Assembly: GCA_964523735.1 (NCBI GenBank)
Contig: CAZFYZ010000047.1
Span: 1 to 26,002 of the forward strand
DNA length: 26,002 nucleotides
Direction: 5' to 3'
Origin: CAZFYZ01 sp964523735
Lineage (GTDB): Bacteria; Armatimonadota; UBA5829
Below, piece after piece: positions 7,255 through 15,260 of the stretch (the first letter of the stretch is position 1; every line of letters starts with the position of its first letter). Under the pieces are notes generated by a model, which saw only the letters and a list, made by a program, of their open reading frames with translations, did no database searches and was not told the DNA's origin. The translations under genes were made by a program, and so were the position numbers.

Positions 7255-7809
7255 ATGGGCGATCAGATCAGGCAGATGGCCGAACGCATCAAGGAGCTTC
7301 GGGAGGTTTCGGGCGTTACGCAGGAGTCCCTGGCGAAGGACCTGGGTGTGCCGGTTGAGACGTACCGCGATTACGAGAGCGGCGAGAGCGACATTCCTGT
7401 AAGCCTCCTGTATGAGGTTGCTGCTAGATTCCGCGTCGAGCTCACCCAGATACTGACCGGTGAGAGCCCCAAGCTGCACACTTACTCGATGGTGCACAAG
7501 GGCAAAGGAGTCAGTGTCCAGCGAAGCCGGCACTACGATTACCAGAGCCTGGCGCCCAACTTCGTGCACAAGAAGGCCGAGCCATTCCTGGTCACAGTGG
7601 AGCCAGAGAAGTCCGAGAAGCGTGATGAGTTCAACTCGCACCCGGGACAGGAGTTTGACTACGTGCTGAGCGGCACACTGGCTGTCACCATCGGCGACGC
7701 CGAAGTGATACTGAACGAGGGAGACAGCCTCTATTTCGACTCTAGCCACCCGCATCAGATGCGGGCCCTGAACGGCCGCCAGGCGCAATTCCTGGCCGTG
7801 GTAGTGTAA
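7255..7809 (+). CDS. XRE-family transcriptional regulator with C-terminal cupin domain
   Basis: The 184-residue DNA-binding regulator has an N-terminal lambda-repressor-type helix-turn-helix (residues 8-65, VTQESLAKDLGVPVETYRDYE) and a C-terminal cupin_2 barrel (about 110-184). The cupin motif FNSHPGQEFDYVLSG...GDSLYFDSSHPH carries His129, Glu133 and His165/His167, plausible metal or ligand contacts. The ATG at 7255 is preferred over the upstream in-frame TTG/ATG because ggagg lies six bases before it. The acyl-CoA synthetase follows after 20 bases, an arrangement known for cupin-type regulators that control and sense the substrate or product of the adjacent ligase. Autoregulation is likely; the ligand is unknown. 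Confidence 0.9.
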   Translation: MGDQIRQMAERIKELREVSGVTQESLAKDLGVPVETYRDYESGESDIPVSLLYEVAARFRVELTQILTGESPKLHTYSMVHKGKGVSVQRSRHYDYQSLAPNFVHKKAEPFLVTVEPEKSEKRDEFNSHPGQEFDYVLSGTLAVTIGDAEVILNEGDSLYFDSSHPHQMRALNGRQAQFLAVVV

Positions 7810-7829
7810 CCCAACAGGAGGAAGCGCCA

Positions 7830-9521
7830 ATGCTGCTGGACAGATTCATCTCAGGACGTGATTTCAGCTCGTACGAAGACTTCAAGTCCAACCTCGAGAT
7901 CCTTATCCCCGATAACTTCAACTTCGGCTACGATGTGGTTGACGAATTCGCCCGCACGACGCCGGATAAGCGCGCCATGGTTTGGTGCGATGATAAAGGA
8001 AACTTCCTGGAGTTCTCTTTCGGCGAGGTCTCCGAGATAAGCAACAAGATCGCCAGCTTCCTGACCTCTATCGGGGTCAAGAAGGGCGATCCCGTGATGA
8101 TGATCCTGAAGCGCCGCTGGGAGTTCTGGGTGACGCTGGTGGCGCTGCACAAGATCGGCGCGATCGCCATCCCGGCCACGCACCTGCTGACTACGAAGGA
8201 CATTGTCTACCGGATCAACCGCGCGGATATCAAGATGATCATCGCCTGCGATGACGAGCGCGTGCTGGACGCAGTGGACGAAGCACAGAAGGACTGCCCT
8301 ACCTTGGAGCACAAGGCCGTCATCAGAATGAGCCGACAGGGCTGGTACTCTTTCGGCGATGAGATGAAGAAGGCTTCTGCTGACTTTGTTCGGCCTACGG
8401 GCGATGCCGCCACGCAGAACGGCGACAAGATGCTCCTGTACTTCACATCCGGCACGACTGGTATGCCGAAGATGGTGCTCCACGATTTCGCCTATCCGCT
8501 GGGACATATACTAACAGCCAAGTTCTGGCAGAACGTGCAGGACGATGGGCTCCACCTGACGCTTGCTGACACCGGCTGGGCTAAGTCAGCCTGGGGCAAG
8601 ATCTACGGGCAGTGGACTGCGGGAAGCGCGATCTTCGTCTATGACTACGAAGGCAAGTTTGACCCGGCCGCGCTACTGCAGATGATGCAGCAACACAAGG
8701 TCACCACATTCTGCGGTCCCACCACAGTCTATCGTTTCATGGCTCAGGAGGATCTGACCAAGTACGACCTGAGCAACATCAAGTACTGCGTTACTGCGGG
8801 CGAGCCGCTTTACCCGGAGGTCTACCAAGGATTCCTGAAGACGACCGGGCTCAGGATCATGGAGGGTTTCGGGCAGACCGAGTCCGTCGTGATGATCGCT
8901 AACTACCCCTGGATGGAGCCCAGACCGGGGTCCATGGGCAAGCCGGCGCCCTGCTACGATATCGACATAATCAACGATGAGGGGAACTCCTGCGAAGTCG
9001 GCGAAGAGGGCGAGATAGTCATCAGGACCGATGGCGCCAAGATACCAGGCCTCTTCCGCGGGTACTACCGCGACGATGAGCTGACCGGGAAGATGTGGCA
9101 TGACGGCCTCTACCACACAGGCGACGTCGCGTGGCGCGATGAGGACGGCTACTTCTGGTACGTCGGTCGGAACGACGACATGATAAAGAGCTCCGGGTAC
9201 CGGATCGGTCCGTTTGAGGTCGAGAGTGCACTGATCGAGCACCCGGCGGTGCTGGAGTGCGCGATCACGGGCGTCCCCGATGAGCTGCGCGGGCAGGTGG
9301 TAAAGGCGACGGTGGTGCTATCGAGCGGCTACTCGCCATCCGAGGAGCTTGTAGAGGAACTGCAGAACCACGTGAAGTCGGTAACCGCGCCTTACAAGTA
9401 CCCGAGGATTGTGGAGTTCGTGGAGTCGCTCCCGAGGACTATCTCGGGCAAGGTCCGGCGAGTCGAGATCAGAACAAAGGACAAGCACAAGGACTACAAG
9501 CCGGATTTGACGGCGGACTAG
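7830..9521 (+). CDS. AMP-forming acyl-CoA synthetase (ANL superfamily, medium-chain/acetyl-CoA synthetase-like)
   Basis: Activates a carboxylic acid with ATP to an acyl-adenylate and transfers it to CoA. The 563-residue product carries all core ANL motifs: P-loop YFTSGTTGMPKMVLHD (from residue 204), GFGQTES, YHTGD, the hinge-side KSSGYRIGPFEVES, and the catalytic lysine of RTISGKVRR (Lys541). Overall phrasing (NFGYDVVDEFART near the N-terminus, DTGWAKSAWGKIYGQW) is that of the MACS branch, which uses medium-chain, aromatic or branched acids; the substrate cannot be read from the sequence. An aggagg site lies upstream of the ATG. It follows the XRE-cupin gene by 20 bases and is presumably co-transcribed with it. 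A GC-rich hairpin follows the stop. Confidence 0.93.
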   Translation: MLLDRFISGRDFSSYEDFKSNLEILIPDNFNFGYDVVDEFARTTPDKRAMVWCDDKGNFLEFSFGEVSEISNKIASFLTSIGVKKGDPVMMILKRRWEFWVTLVALHKIGAIAIPATHLLTTKDIVYRINRADIKMIIACDDERVLDAVDEAQKDCPTLEHKAVIRMSRQGWYSFGDEMKKASADFVRPTGDAATQNGDKMLLYFTSGTTGMPKMVLHDFAYPLGHILTAKFWQNVQDDGLHLTLADTGWAKSAWGKIYGQWTAGSAIFVYDYEGKFDPAALLQMMQQHKVTTFCGPTTVYRFMAQEDLTKYDLSNIKYCVTAGEPLYPEVYQGFLKTTGLRIMEGFGQTESVVMIANYPWMEPRPGSMGKPAPCYDIDIINDEGNSCEVGEEGEIVIRTDGAKIPGLFRGYYRDDELTGKMWHDGLYHTGDVAWRDEDGYFWYVGRNDDMIKSSGYRIGPFEVESALIEHPAVLECAITGVPDELRGQVVKATVVLSSGYSPSEELVEELQNHVKSVTAPYKYPRIVEFVESLPRTISGKVRRVEIRTKDKHKDYKPDLTAD

Positions 9522-9525
9522 AGCC

Positions 9526-9548
9526 GCGGCCGGCGATTGGCCGGCCGC
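9526..9548. terminator. GC-rich hairpin between convergent genes
   Basis: Perfect 9-base arms gcggccggc and gccggccgc around gattg, placed between the acyl-CoA ligase stop (9521) and the ahbC stop (9560). The position suits a bidirectional transcript end. There is no clear T run on either side, so the mechanism is uncertain. Confidence 0.5.
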
Positions 9549-9559
9549 ACCAGACCATC

Positions 9560-10750
9560 CTAGGCGTTTTCGAGCCCGATCTCTGCGTCTGTAAGGTAAC
9601 ACGCCGGATCGGGAGCCCAGACGTCTCCGTGGACTGCCTGTGCGCGGATGCGGAAGTTGGCGTTGCAGATGTCCAGCCACTTGCACTTCGCGCAGCGGCC
9701 CTTGAGGAGGGGCTTGCGGTTCTTGAGGCCGGCCATCAGGGGGTCGGACGTGTCCGTCCAGATCTCGCTGAACTTGCGTTCGCGCACGCTGCCGAACGAG
9801 TAGCTCCACCAGAACTGATCGGCATGAACATTGCCCTCGTTATCGACATCCGCGATGCCGATCCCGGAGCTGTTGCCGCCGTTCCACTGCAGGAGGCGGA
9901 GGACGTCGTTGGCACGAGGCGACTTTTCCCTCAGCATCCGCATGTAGAGATACGGCCCGTCGCAATGGTTGTCCACGGTGAGGATATCGACATCGAGCCC
10001 ACGGCGGTGGAAGTCCGCGGTGCGGTCAATGATCAGGTCCACGGCTTTTCGGGACTCCTCGTGCGTGAGATCGTCCTTCGTCATCCCGCTTCCCCGTCCC
10101 GTATAGACCAAGTGGTAGAAACACGCCCGGGGTATGCGATGCTCCTCGATGAAGTCGAAGATAGCATCAAGCTCAAGATAGTTGTGCCGGGTCAGCGTGA
10201 GACGCAGGCCGCACTTCTGCCCCACGGCAACGCAGTTGTCGAATCCGCGCATCGCGGCCTCGAATGCCCCCTCCTTGCCTCTGAAGAAGTCGTTGCGTTC
10301 GCCGATGCCATCGAGGCTGATCCCAACGTAGCCGAAGTCGATCTCCTTGATCCGGCGGGCAACGCTTTCTGTGATAAGGGTGCCGTTCGTGGAGATCACA
10401 GGCCGGATGCCGAGTTCTCTGGCCAATGCCGCGTGGTCATAGATGTCCTGCCTGATCAGCGGCTCTCCGCCGGAGAAAAGCAGCACCGGCGCGCCGAAGT
10501 CGGCCAGGTCTCGGATCATCGCTTGAGCCTCATCGAACGTAAGCTCATTGGGATAGGATTTGTTCTCTGAGCAGGCGTAGCAGTGGATGCAGTGCAGGTT
10601 GCACCGCCGCGTCATATTCCACACGATGATGGGTTTCTTGTCGGACGAGTACTGGAGCAGGTGGGCGGGCATGTCTTTGCTCTGCCGGCCATATCTCAGC
10701 GTGTCTCCGGTAGTGGCGGTTCCGCAGTAGAGCTTGGTAATGCCGATCAA
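9560..10750 (-). CDS. ahbC: Radical SAM protein AhbC (12,18-didecarboxysiroheme deacetylase)/NirJ1-like
   Basis: In the siroheme-dependent heme pathway, AhbC removes the acetate side chains of 12,18-didecarboxysiroheme to give Fe-coproporphyrin III. The 396-residue protein begins MIGITKLYCGT and has the family phrase HLLQYSSDKKPIIVWNMTRR. The radical SAM cluster motif CNLHCIHC (Cys50, Cys54, Cys57) is followed by SGGEPL, and a C-terminal set of cysteines (about 353, 356, 362, 384) suits an auxiliary cluster. The start codon is TTG, overlapping the ahbD stop by four bases (TTGA), so translation is coupled. NirJ1 of heme d1 synthesis is a close relative; with no nir genes visible here, AhbC is preferred. 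Confidence 0.87.
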   Translation of the reverse strand: MIGITKLYCGTATTGDTLRYGRQSKDMPAHLLQYSSDKKPIIVWNMTRRCNLHCIHCYACSENKSYPNELTFDEAQAMIRDLADFGAPVLLFSGGEPLIRQDIYDHAALARELGIRPVISTNGTLITESVARRIKEIDFGYVGISLDGIGERNDFFRGKEGAFEAAMRGFDNCVAVGQKCGLRLTLTRHNYLELDAIFDFIEEHRIPRACFYHLVYTGRGSGMTKDDLTHEESRKAVDLIIDRTADFHRRGLDVDILTVDNHCDGPYLYMRMLREKSPRANDVLRLLQWNGGNSSGIGIADVDNEGNVHADQFWWSYSFGSVRERKFSEIWTDTSDPLMAGLKNRKPLLKGRCAKCKWLDICNANFRIRAQAVHGDVWAPDPACYLTDAEIGLENA

Positions 10751-11868
10751 CTATGCGCTCCTTTGGGTTCATACACGCAATAAGGCTCAGCGGCGAACAT
10801 GCTGCCGGTGTCGGCATACGCCCGCGCGCGGCACCCCATACAGACTCGCTTGAACTCGCAATACCCGCACTTGCCCTGCAGGTTGTCCTCATCGCGGAGA
10901 GCCCTGAATACCTCGGCATCCTCCCAGATCTTTTGGAAGCTCGTTTGCCTGATGTTTCCGGCTGATACCGGCAGGTAGCCGCAGGGGTAGACCTCGCCCT
11001 TGTGCGAGACGAAGCAGACCGCCGACCCAGCCAGGCAGCCCTTAGTCACGGCATCATGGCCGTGTGAACTGAACTGCGGTTTGGTGCCATCTTTCTTCGC
11101 TCGGACTCTCATGATGCGATAGTAATGCGGCGCGCAGGTGGCCTTGAGCTGGATCGGGACGTCCTTCGACCGATCATAGAACCAGTTGAGTATCCGCTCG
11201 TATTCCTGAGGATCGATCATCTCGTCGTCGGCGATCTCCTTGCCGCAGCCCGTCGGCACCAGCAGGAACAAGTGCAGGGCAACGGCGCCTTCGCTGACGG
11301 CGAGGTCCAGGATATTTGGAATCTCTGCGATGTTGTGCCTGGAGACAGTAGTGTTGATTTGGTAAGGCACGTTCGCCGTTCTGATATTGGCGATGCCTTC
11401 CCAAGCCTGCCGGAACGCGCCGGGGATGCGCCTGAAGGAGTCGTGGGACTCGGCCGTTGCCCCGTCTATACTGACGCTCACGCGCTGTATACCCGCCGAG
11501 GAAATCTCCCGGGCCACGTCCGGCGTTACCATCGTGCCGTTGGTGGCAAGCAGCATCCGCAGGCCACTGGACGTACCATAACGGGCGATCTCGAAGACAT
11601 CCGGTCTCACAAGCGGCTCGCCTCCACTCAGTACTAAGGCCGAACTGGAGAACGACGCTATCTGGTCGATAAGAGCTTTGCCCTCATCGGTGCTCAGGTC
11701 CTCCGGCGATCTTTGCTCGACGGGACACGCCCGGCAGTGCACACACTTGAGGTTGCACGCTGTGGTCATTTCCCAGAAGACGAGCCTGAGGTTATGGTCA
11801 CTCTGATTCACAAAGATCCTCTCAGCTGTTGTCAGATGCTGCTCTGTGGCAGTGGTTGATTCCATCAT
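10747..11868 (-). CDS. ahbD: Radical SAM heme synthase AhbD/NirJ2-like with SPASM domain
   Basis: AhbD oxidatively decarboxylates the two propionates of Fe-coproporphyrin III to vinyls, finishing heme b in the siroheme route. With the chosen start the protein has 373 residues, with RLVFWEMTTACNLKCVHCRA (Cys38, Cys42, Cys45) as radical SAM cluster motif, SGGEPL, and a SPASM-type C-terminus with many cysteines (KCGYCEFKRVCMGCRARAY). The open frame continues to 11988, but that part translates dispersed repeat A, so the start is placed at ATG 11868 (MMESTTATEQ); no clear ribosome site is seen and 11865 is equally possible. It is first of a coupled ahbD-ahbC pair. No other heme-pathway gene is in the window apart from a URO-D-family protein that is probably unrelated. 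Confidence 0.87.
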   Translation of the reverse strand: MMESTTATEQHLTTAERIFVNQSDHNLRLVFWEMTTACNLKCVHCRACPVEQRSPEDLSTDEGKALIDQIASFSSSALVLSGGEPLVRPDVFEIARYGTSSGLRMLLATNGTMVTPDVAREISSAGIQRVSVSIDGATAESHDSFRRIPGAFRQAWEGIANIRTANVPYQINTTVSRHNIAEIPNILDLAVSEGAVALHLFLLVPTGCGKEIADDEMIDPQEYERILNWFYDRSKDVPIQLKATCAPHYYRIMRVRAKKDGTKPQFSSHGHDAVTKGCLAGSAVCFVSHKGEVYPCGYLPVSAGNIRQTSFQKIWEDAEVFRALRDEDNLQGKCGYCEFKRVCMGCRARAYADTGSMFAAEPYCVYEPKGAHS

Positions 11869-11932
11869 AGCGCGATAGGCCGTTAACGTCCACCTCAGCA
11901 ATGGATATGTATGTGTTCGGTCCTCTGCACAT

Positions 11933-12025
11933 GTCATTTCGAGCAGGGCGAGAAATCTGCTTTTGCCAGTCTTCGTCTTGGACGGCACGCGCGAAAAGCA
12001 GATTTCTCACTGCGTTCGAAATGAC
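11933..12025. repeat. Dispersed repeat A, inverted pair (copies 3 and 4)
   Basis: A reverse copy (11933-11964, gtcatttcgagcagggcg, then agaaatctgctttt) is followed after 29 bases by a forward copy (11994-12025). Together they can fold into a hairpin of about 30 base pairs. The pair lies between tRNA-Pro and ahbD and would be transcribed in the ahbD leader if the promoter is upstream of it. Confidence 0.8.
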
Positions 12026-12143
12026 ATTCCCGCATGACTGAACTCTCTCATGGATATCTGGGACAACGTGAGGGGAGACCAAGGAGGGCGGGCATCAGGT
12101 CGATAGAGGAGGCGGCGGTTGAGAGTGGTCACGCTCTGACTGT

Positions 12144-12221
12144 TGGTCGGGGCGGCGAGATTCGAACTCGCGACCTCTAGTTCCCAAAACTAGCGCGCTA
12201 ACCAAACTGCGCTACGCCCCG
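12144..12221 (-). tRNA. tRNA-Pro (anticodon UGG)
   Basis: On the minus strand the sequence folds as a complete tRNA: acceptor cggggcg pairs with cgccccg, followed by A and an encoded CCA; D arm gcgc with loop agtttggtta; anticodon arm ctagt-TTTGGGA-actag with anticodon TGG; and T arm gcgag-TTCGAAT-ctcgc. C1-G72 is typical of bacterial tRNA-Pro. It reads CCA and, by wobble, other proline codons. Confidence 0.97.
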
Positions 12222-12265
12222 GCTACACCATTATACCATCAGATCGCGGTTGTGGCTATTGTCGG

Positions 12266-13150
12266 CTAAGGCGCCAGCAGTCTGAGGCACTTGGGGAGGA
12301 CTCTGATGAGGACGCCGCTCTCGCCGGTAACGTCGCCATCGATCTGAGAGTGGACGGGTGGGTCGGACTCGACACGGACACTGGCACTCTTGAGACAGGT
12401 GGCGGTAAGGCCGGCGAGATCGGTCTGGAAGATGGTCGAGAGGCATTGGCCTACAAGCCTCAGCTTGGTAGTCGCGTTACCCTTCTCGAACACGATCACG
12501 TCCAGCAGGCCATCGTCAAAGACTGCCTCGGGCGCGATCTTGAAGCTGTAGGCATACGTGCCGCAGTTGGCCACCACGACAGCGAATGCCTCGGTCTCGA
12601 AGACGCCGCCGTCGTCCAAAGTCAAGCAGAATCTGGTCGGGGTGTACTTGATAAGCTGCTGGACAATCGCCGGCGCATAGGCCATCGTCCCCCACACATC
12701 TTTGACCTTCGGCTGGACTGCTTCTACAACCGCCGCATCAAAGCCAAAGCCTGCCATCAGGATGAACCGCCTGCCGTTGGCCTCGGCGACGTCGACCTCG
12801 CGGATGTTACCGGCGTCGATGATCTCGAAGGCTCTGGCGATGTTGTTCGACGGGATGCCCAGCTCGTGCGCCAACACGTTGCCGGTTCCGAGGGGAATGA
12901 TCCCCAGCGGGAGGCCGGAATCTCCGATGCCGTTGATGGCCTGATTGATCGTGCCATCGCCGCCGGCGACTATCAACTGATCGAAGCCCTGTCCCACCGC
13001 TTGGGAGGCAAACTCGAACGCCTCAGTGGGATGCGTTGTGACGCAGGCGTGGACGTGCGGCATGTTGGAGACCATGTCGAGCAGCTTACGCTTCTCTTTG
13101 GCCGACTTGCCCTGGCCGGAGGTTGGGTTCACGATCAGGAGTGAGTGCAT
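12266..13150 (-). CDS. YegS/DgkB-type lipid kinase (diacylglycerol kinase catalytic domain)
   Basis: Phosphorylates a lipid such as diacylglycerol with ATP, feeding phospholipid recycling. The 294-residue length and the two-domain layout fit the family. Motifs: VNPTSGQGKS (residues 7-16), the nucleotide-binding GGDGT (63-67), and GIIPLGTGNVLAHELGIP; the C-terminal beta domain contains GFGFDAAVV and FDDGLLDVIVF. The ATG at 13150 has an aggagag site about eight bases upstream, immediately after a copy of repeat B. It lies downstream of purN on the same strand and upstream of tRNA-Pro. Sphingosine or other lipid kinases share the fold, so the substrate is not fixed. Confidence 0.92.
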   Translation of the reverse strand: MHSLLIVNPTSGQGKSAKEKRKLLDMVSNMPHVHACVTTHPTEAFEFASQAVGQGFDQLIVAGGDGTINQAINGIGDSGLPLGIIPLGTGNVLAHELGIPSNNIARAFEIIDAGNIREVDVAEANGRRFILMAGFGFDAAVVEAVQPKVKDVWGTMAYAPAIVQQLIKYTPTRFCLTLDDGGVFETEAFAVVVANCGTYAYSFKIAPEAVFDDGLLDVIVFEKGNATTKLRLVGQCLSTIFQTDLAGLTATCLKSASVRVESDPPVHSQIDGDVTGESGVLIRVLPKCLRLLAP

Positions 13151-13163
13151 ATCCAGGCTCTCC

Positions 13164-13202
13164 TAATCACGAAAGCACGAAAGGGAGAAAACACGAAAAA
13201 GG
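13164..13202. repeat. Repeat B copy 1 (acgaaa-type oligomer repeat)
   Basis: Plus strand reads taatcacgaaagcacgaaag, then ggagaaaacacgaaaaagg: degenerate 8-9-base units of cacgaaag. It ends 14 bases upstream of the lipid kinase start codon and abuts its ribosome site. Confidence 0.75.
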
Positions 13203-13217
13203 CCATAATTCGCGGAA

Positions 13218-13862
13218 TTACTCCGGCAGGATTCGCACTCTTCTGTCTTGGACTTCGAGCCTGCCTTGCGAGTAGAGGGCGACGGCCTCCGCATAGATCC
13301 GGTGCTCCTGCGTCAAGACGCGGGCAGCAACAGTATCGGGTGTATCGTCGTACTCGACCGGGACTACCGCCTGCAACACGATCGGGCCGCTGTCGTATTC
13401 TTCGTCAACGAGGTGAACGGTCGCGCCTGTGAACTTGACGCCGCGCGCGATCACTGCCTCGTGCACGTGATGGCCATACATCCCTTTCCCGCCGAACGCC
13501 GGCAGCAGGGCAGGGTGCACGTTCATGATCCTGTTCCGGTATTCATCCACTATGTTCTGCCCCAGCACGCGCATATAGCCGGCGAGGCAGATAAGGTCGA
13601 TCGAGCTATCTTTGAGAGCGGCGAAGACTGCGCTGTTGTAGGCGTCGTCAGTCTCGAAGCTCTTCGGGGAGATCGCAACAGTATGCACTCCCTGGCTTCG
13701 GGCGCGCTCCATTGCGGGTGCGTCATCCTTTACCCCAATCACCAAGGCCACTTCGCCTTTGATCTGCCCCGAGCGACAGGCGTCGATGATAGCCTGCATG
13801 TTGCTGCCGCGGCCCGCACCGGAGACGAGGACGGCGATTCTGATTCCACCAGCATCCCCCAT
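13218..13862 (-). CDS. purN: Phosphoribosylglycinamide formyltransferase PurN
   Basis: Transfers a formyl group from 10-formyl-tetrahydrofolate to GAR in purine synthesis. The 214-residue product matches the usual length. It has the N-terminal nucleotide-site phrase VLVSGAGRGSNMQAI and the catalytic triad equivalents Asn114 and His116 (MNVHPALLPAF) and Asp157 (HLVDEEYDSGP). The open frame extends upstream to 13985, but that part is repeat A translated through (KQISHGACPEHGRRVRNDED), so ATG 13862 is chosen; its ribosome site (gagga) is unusually close to the start. It follows purM on the same strand, separated by the repeat pair, and the two probably form a purine operon. Confidence 0.95.
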   Translation of the reverse strand: MGDAGGIRIAVLVSGAGRGSNMQAIIDACRSGQIKGEVALVIGVKDDAPAMERARSQGVHTVAISPKSFETDDAYNSAVFAALKDSSIDLICLAGYMRVLGQNIVDEYRNRIMNVHPALLPAFGGKGMYGHHVHEAVIARGVKFTGATVHLVDEEYDSGPIVLQAVVPVEYDDTPDTVAARVLTQEHRIYAEAVALYSQGRLEVQDRRVRILPE

Positions 13863-13868
13863 GTCCTC

Positions 13869-13969
13869 GTCATTTCGAACCCTTCGACCGTGCTCAGGAC
13901 AGGCTCCGTGAGAAATCTGCTTTTCCAGGGACTCCCCAAAAGCAGATTTCTCGCCCTGCTCGAAATGAC
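13869..13969. repeat. Dispersed repeat A, inverted pair (copies 5 and 6)
   Basis: A long reverse copy (13869-13924) whose middle is expanded by cccttcgaccgtgctcagga, then a forward copy (13938-13969) after 13 bases. The ends pair perfectly, forming a long hairpin in the purM-purN intergenic space, which it nearly fills. Confidence 0.8.
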
Positions 13970-13981
13970 GTCGGTCTGAGG

Positions 13982-15019
13982 TCATATGACCGTGACTTCT
14001 CGGCCGCCCTTGTGGACTTCGCCGATGATAGAGGCGATCTCGCCCTCGCGCTGGAGGATGTCAACGACCTCGATGCCGCGCTCCTTGGCCACAACCATCA
14101 CGAGGCCTATACCCATGTTGAACGTGCGGTGCATCTCGGTCGGGTCGATCCCGCCCTTGTCCTGGATGAGCTGGAAGATCGGCGGCACGCCCCAGTAGCG
14201 GCGCTCGACCGTCACCTGGCAATCGGTCGGCAGCACGCGGGGGATATTGCCGTAGAACCCGCCGCCGGTGAGATGCGCCATCGCATGAACCTCGTACTCG
14301 GCCATCACAGCCTGGACGGACTTGAGATAAGACTTGTGCGGCGTGAGCAGGACGTCGCCCAGCACCGCGCCGAGCTCAGGGACATACTGATCGACCTTGT
14401 AGTCGTTATCCTCAAAGAGAACCTTGCGGACGAGCGAGAAACCGTTGGTGTGGAGTCCGGAGGAGGCCAGTCCGATCAGAACATCGCCCTGCTGGACCTT
14501 GGAGCCATCGATGATCTTCTCTCGATCCACAAGCCCGACGATGCAGCCCGCTATATCGGATTCGCCCTCGATGTAGACGCCGGGCATTTCCGCGATCTCG
14601 CCCCCGAGAAGCACGCATCCGGCCTCGCGGCAGGCGTCCGCCATGCCCTTCACGACAGCCGCGGCGACTTGAGGCTGCAGCTTGCTGGTCGCGTAGTAGT
14701 CCATGAAGAACAGAGGCCTGGCGCCCTGGACGAGGATGTCATCGATGCAGTGGTTGACTATGTCCTGTCCGACCGTATCGTAGCGGTTCATCATCCCGGA
14801 GATTTTGATCTTGGTGCCGACGCCGTCGATCGAGGATACCAGCACCGGGTCCTTCATATCGCCCGCATCCAGCCTGAACATCCCGCCGAAGCTGCCGACA
14901 TCCGTTAGGACGTTAGCAGTATAGGTCGACTGAACACTTTCCTTCAGCCGAAAAACGGCTTCTTCGCCAGCTTCGATATCAACGCCCGCGTTTTTGTAGG
15001 TTGCGCCTTCTTCTGCCAT
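13982..15019 (-). CDS. purM: Phosphoribosylformylglycinamidine cyclo-ligase PurM (AIR synthetase)
   Basis: Closes the imidazole ring: FGAM plus ATP gives AIR, the step after PurL in purine synthesis. The 345-residue length is normal. Diagnostic phrases are the N-terminal YKNAGVDIEAGEEAV, SSIDGVGTKIKIS, VGQDIVNHCIDDILVQGA, ALLGGE-type VLLGGEIAEMPGVY, LIGLASSGLHTNGFSLVR and HLTGGGFYGNIPRVLP, which make up the ATP and substrate sites of the PurM/SelD fold. The ATG at 15019 has a strong gggaggtgg ribosome site. purN follows after a 119-base gap filled by an inverted repeat pair. Confidence 0.97.
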   Translation of the reverse strand: MAEEGATYKNAGVDIEAGEEAVFRLKESVQSTYTANVLTDVGSFGGMFRLDAGDMKDPVLVSSIDGVGTKIKISGMMNRYDTVGQDIVNHCIDDILVQGARPLFFMDYYATSKLQPQVAAAVVKGMADACREAGCVLLGGEIAEMPGVYIEGESDIAGCIVGLVDREKIIDGSKVQQGDVLIGLASSGLHTNGFSLVRKVLFEDNDYKVDQYVPELGAVLGDVLLTPHKSYLKSVQAVMAEYEVHAMAHLTGGGFYGNIPRVLPTDCQVTVERRYWGVPPIFQLIQDKGGIDPTEMHRTFNMGIGLVMVVAKERGIEVVDILQREGEIASIIGEVHKGGREVTVI

Positions 15020-15085
15020 GCCACCTCCCTGAAACGATGTTATTAAACCGCGAAGGGGGGTGGAATGTCAAGGCGAATCGAGCCC

Positions 15086-15122
15086 GTCACGAAAGCACGA
15101 AAGGACGAAAACGCGAAAGCGG
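15086..15122. repeat. Repeat B copy 2
   Basis: Reads gtcacgaaagcacgaaagga, then cgaaaacgcgaaagcgg. It is 67 bases upstream of the purM start, farther than the other copies are from their genes. Confidence 0.75.
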
Positions 15123-15213
15123 AGGGGGAATCGGACCCGCATCGCGAGGTCCGACGGCTGAGATCAGCGGAATGCGAGCAGGGCTGCGGTGAGATACTTG
15201 AGCATTTCTATGG

Positions 15214-15253
15214 CCTGGCTGAGTCTGTCGTGCTGGTTGTAGACTCAGCCAGG
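15214..15253 (-). terminator. Hairpin after the SPFH gene
   Basis: Perfect 13-base arms cctggctgagtct (15214-15226) and agactcagccagg (15241-15253) with a 14-base loop, starting eight bases past the SPFH stop codon. No T run follows on the minus strand. Probably a transcript end or mRNA-protecting structure separating the SPFH gene from purM. Confidence 0.5.
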
Positions 15254-15260
15254 AGGTGCG

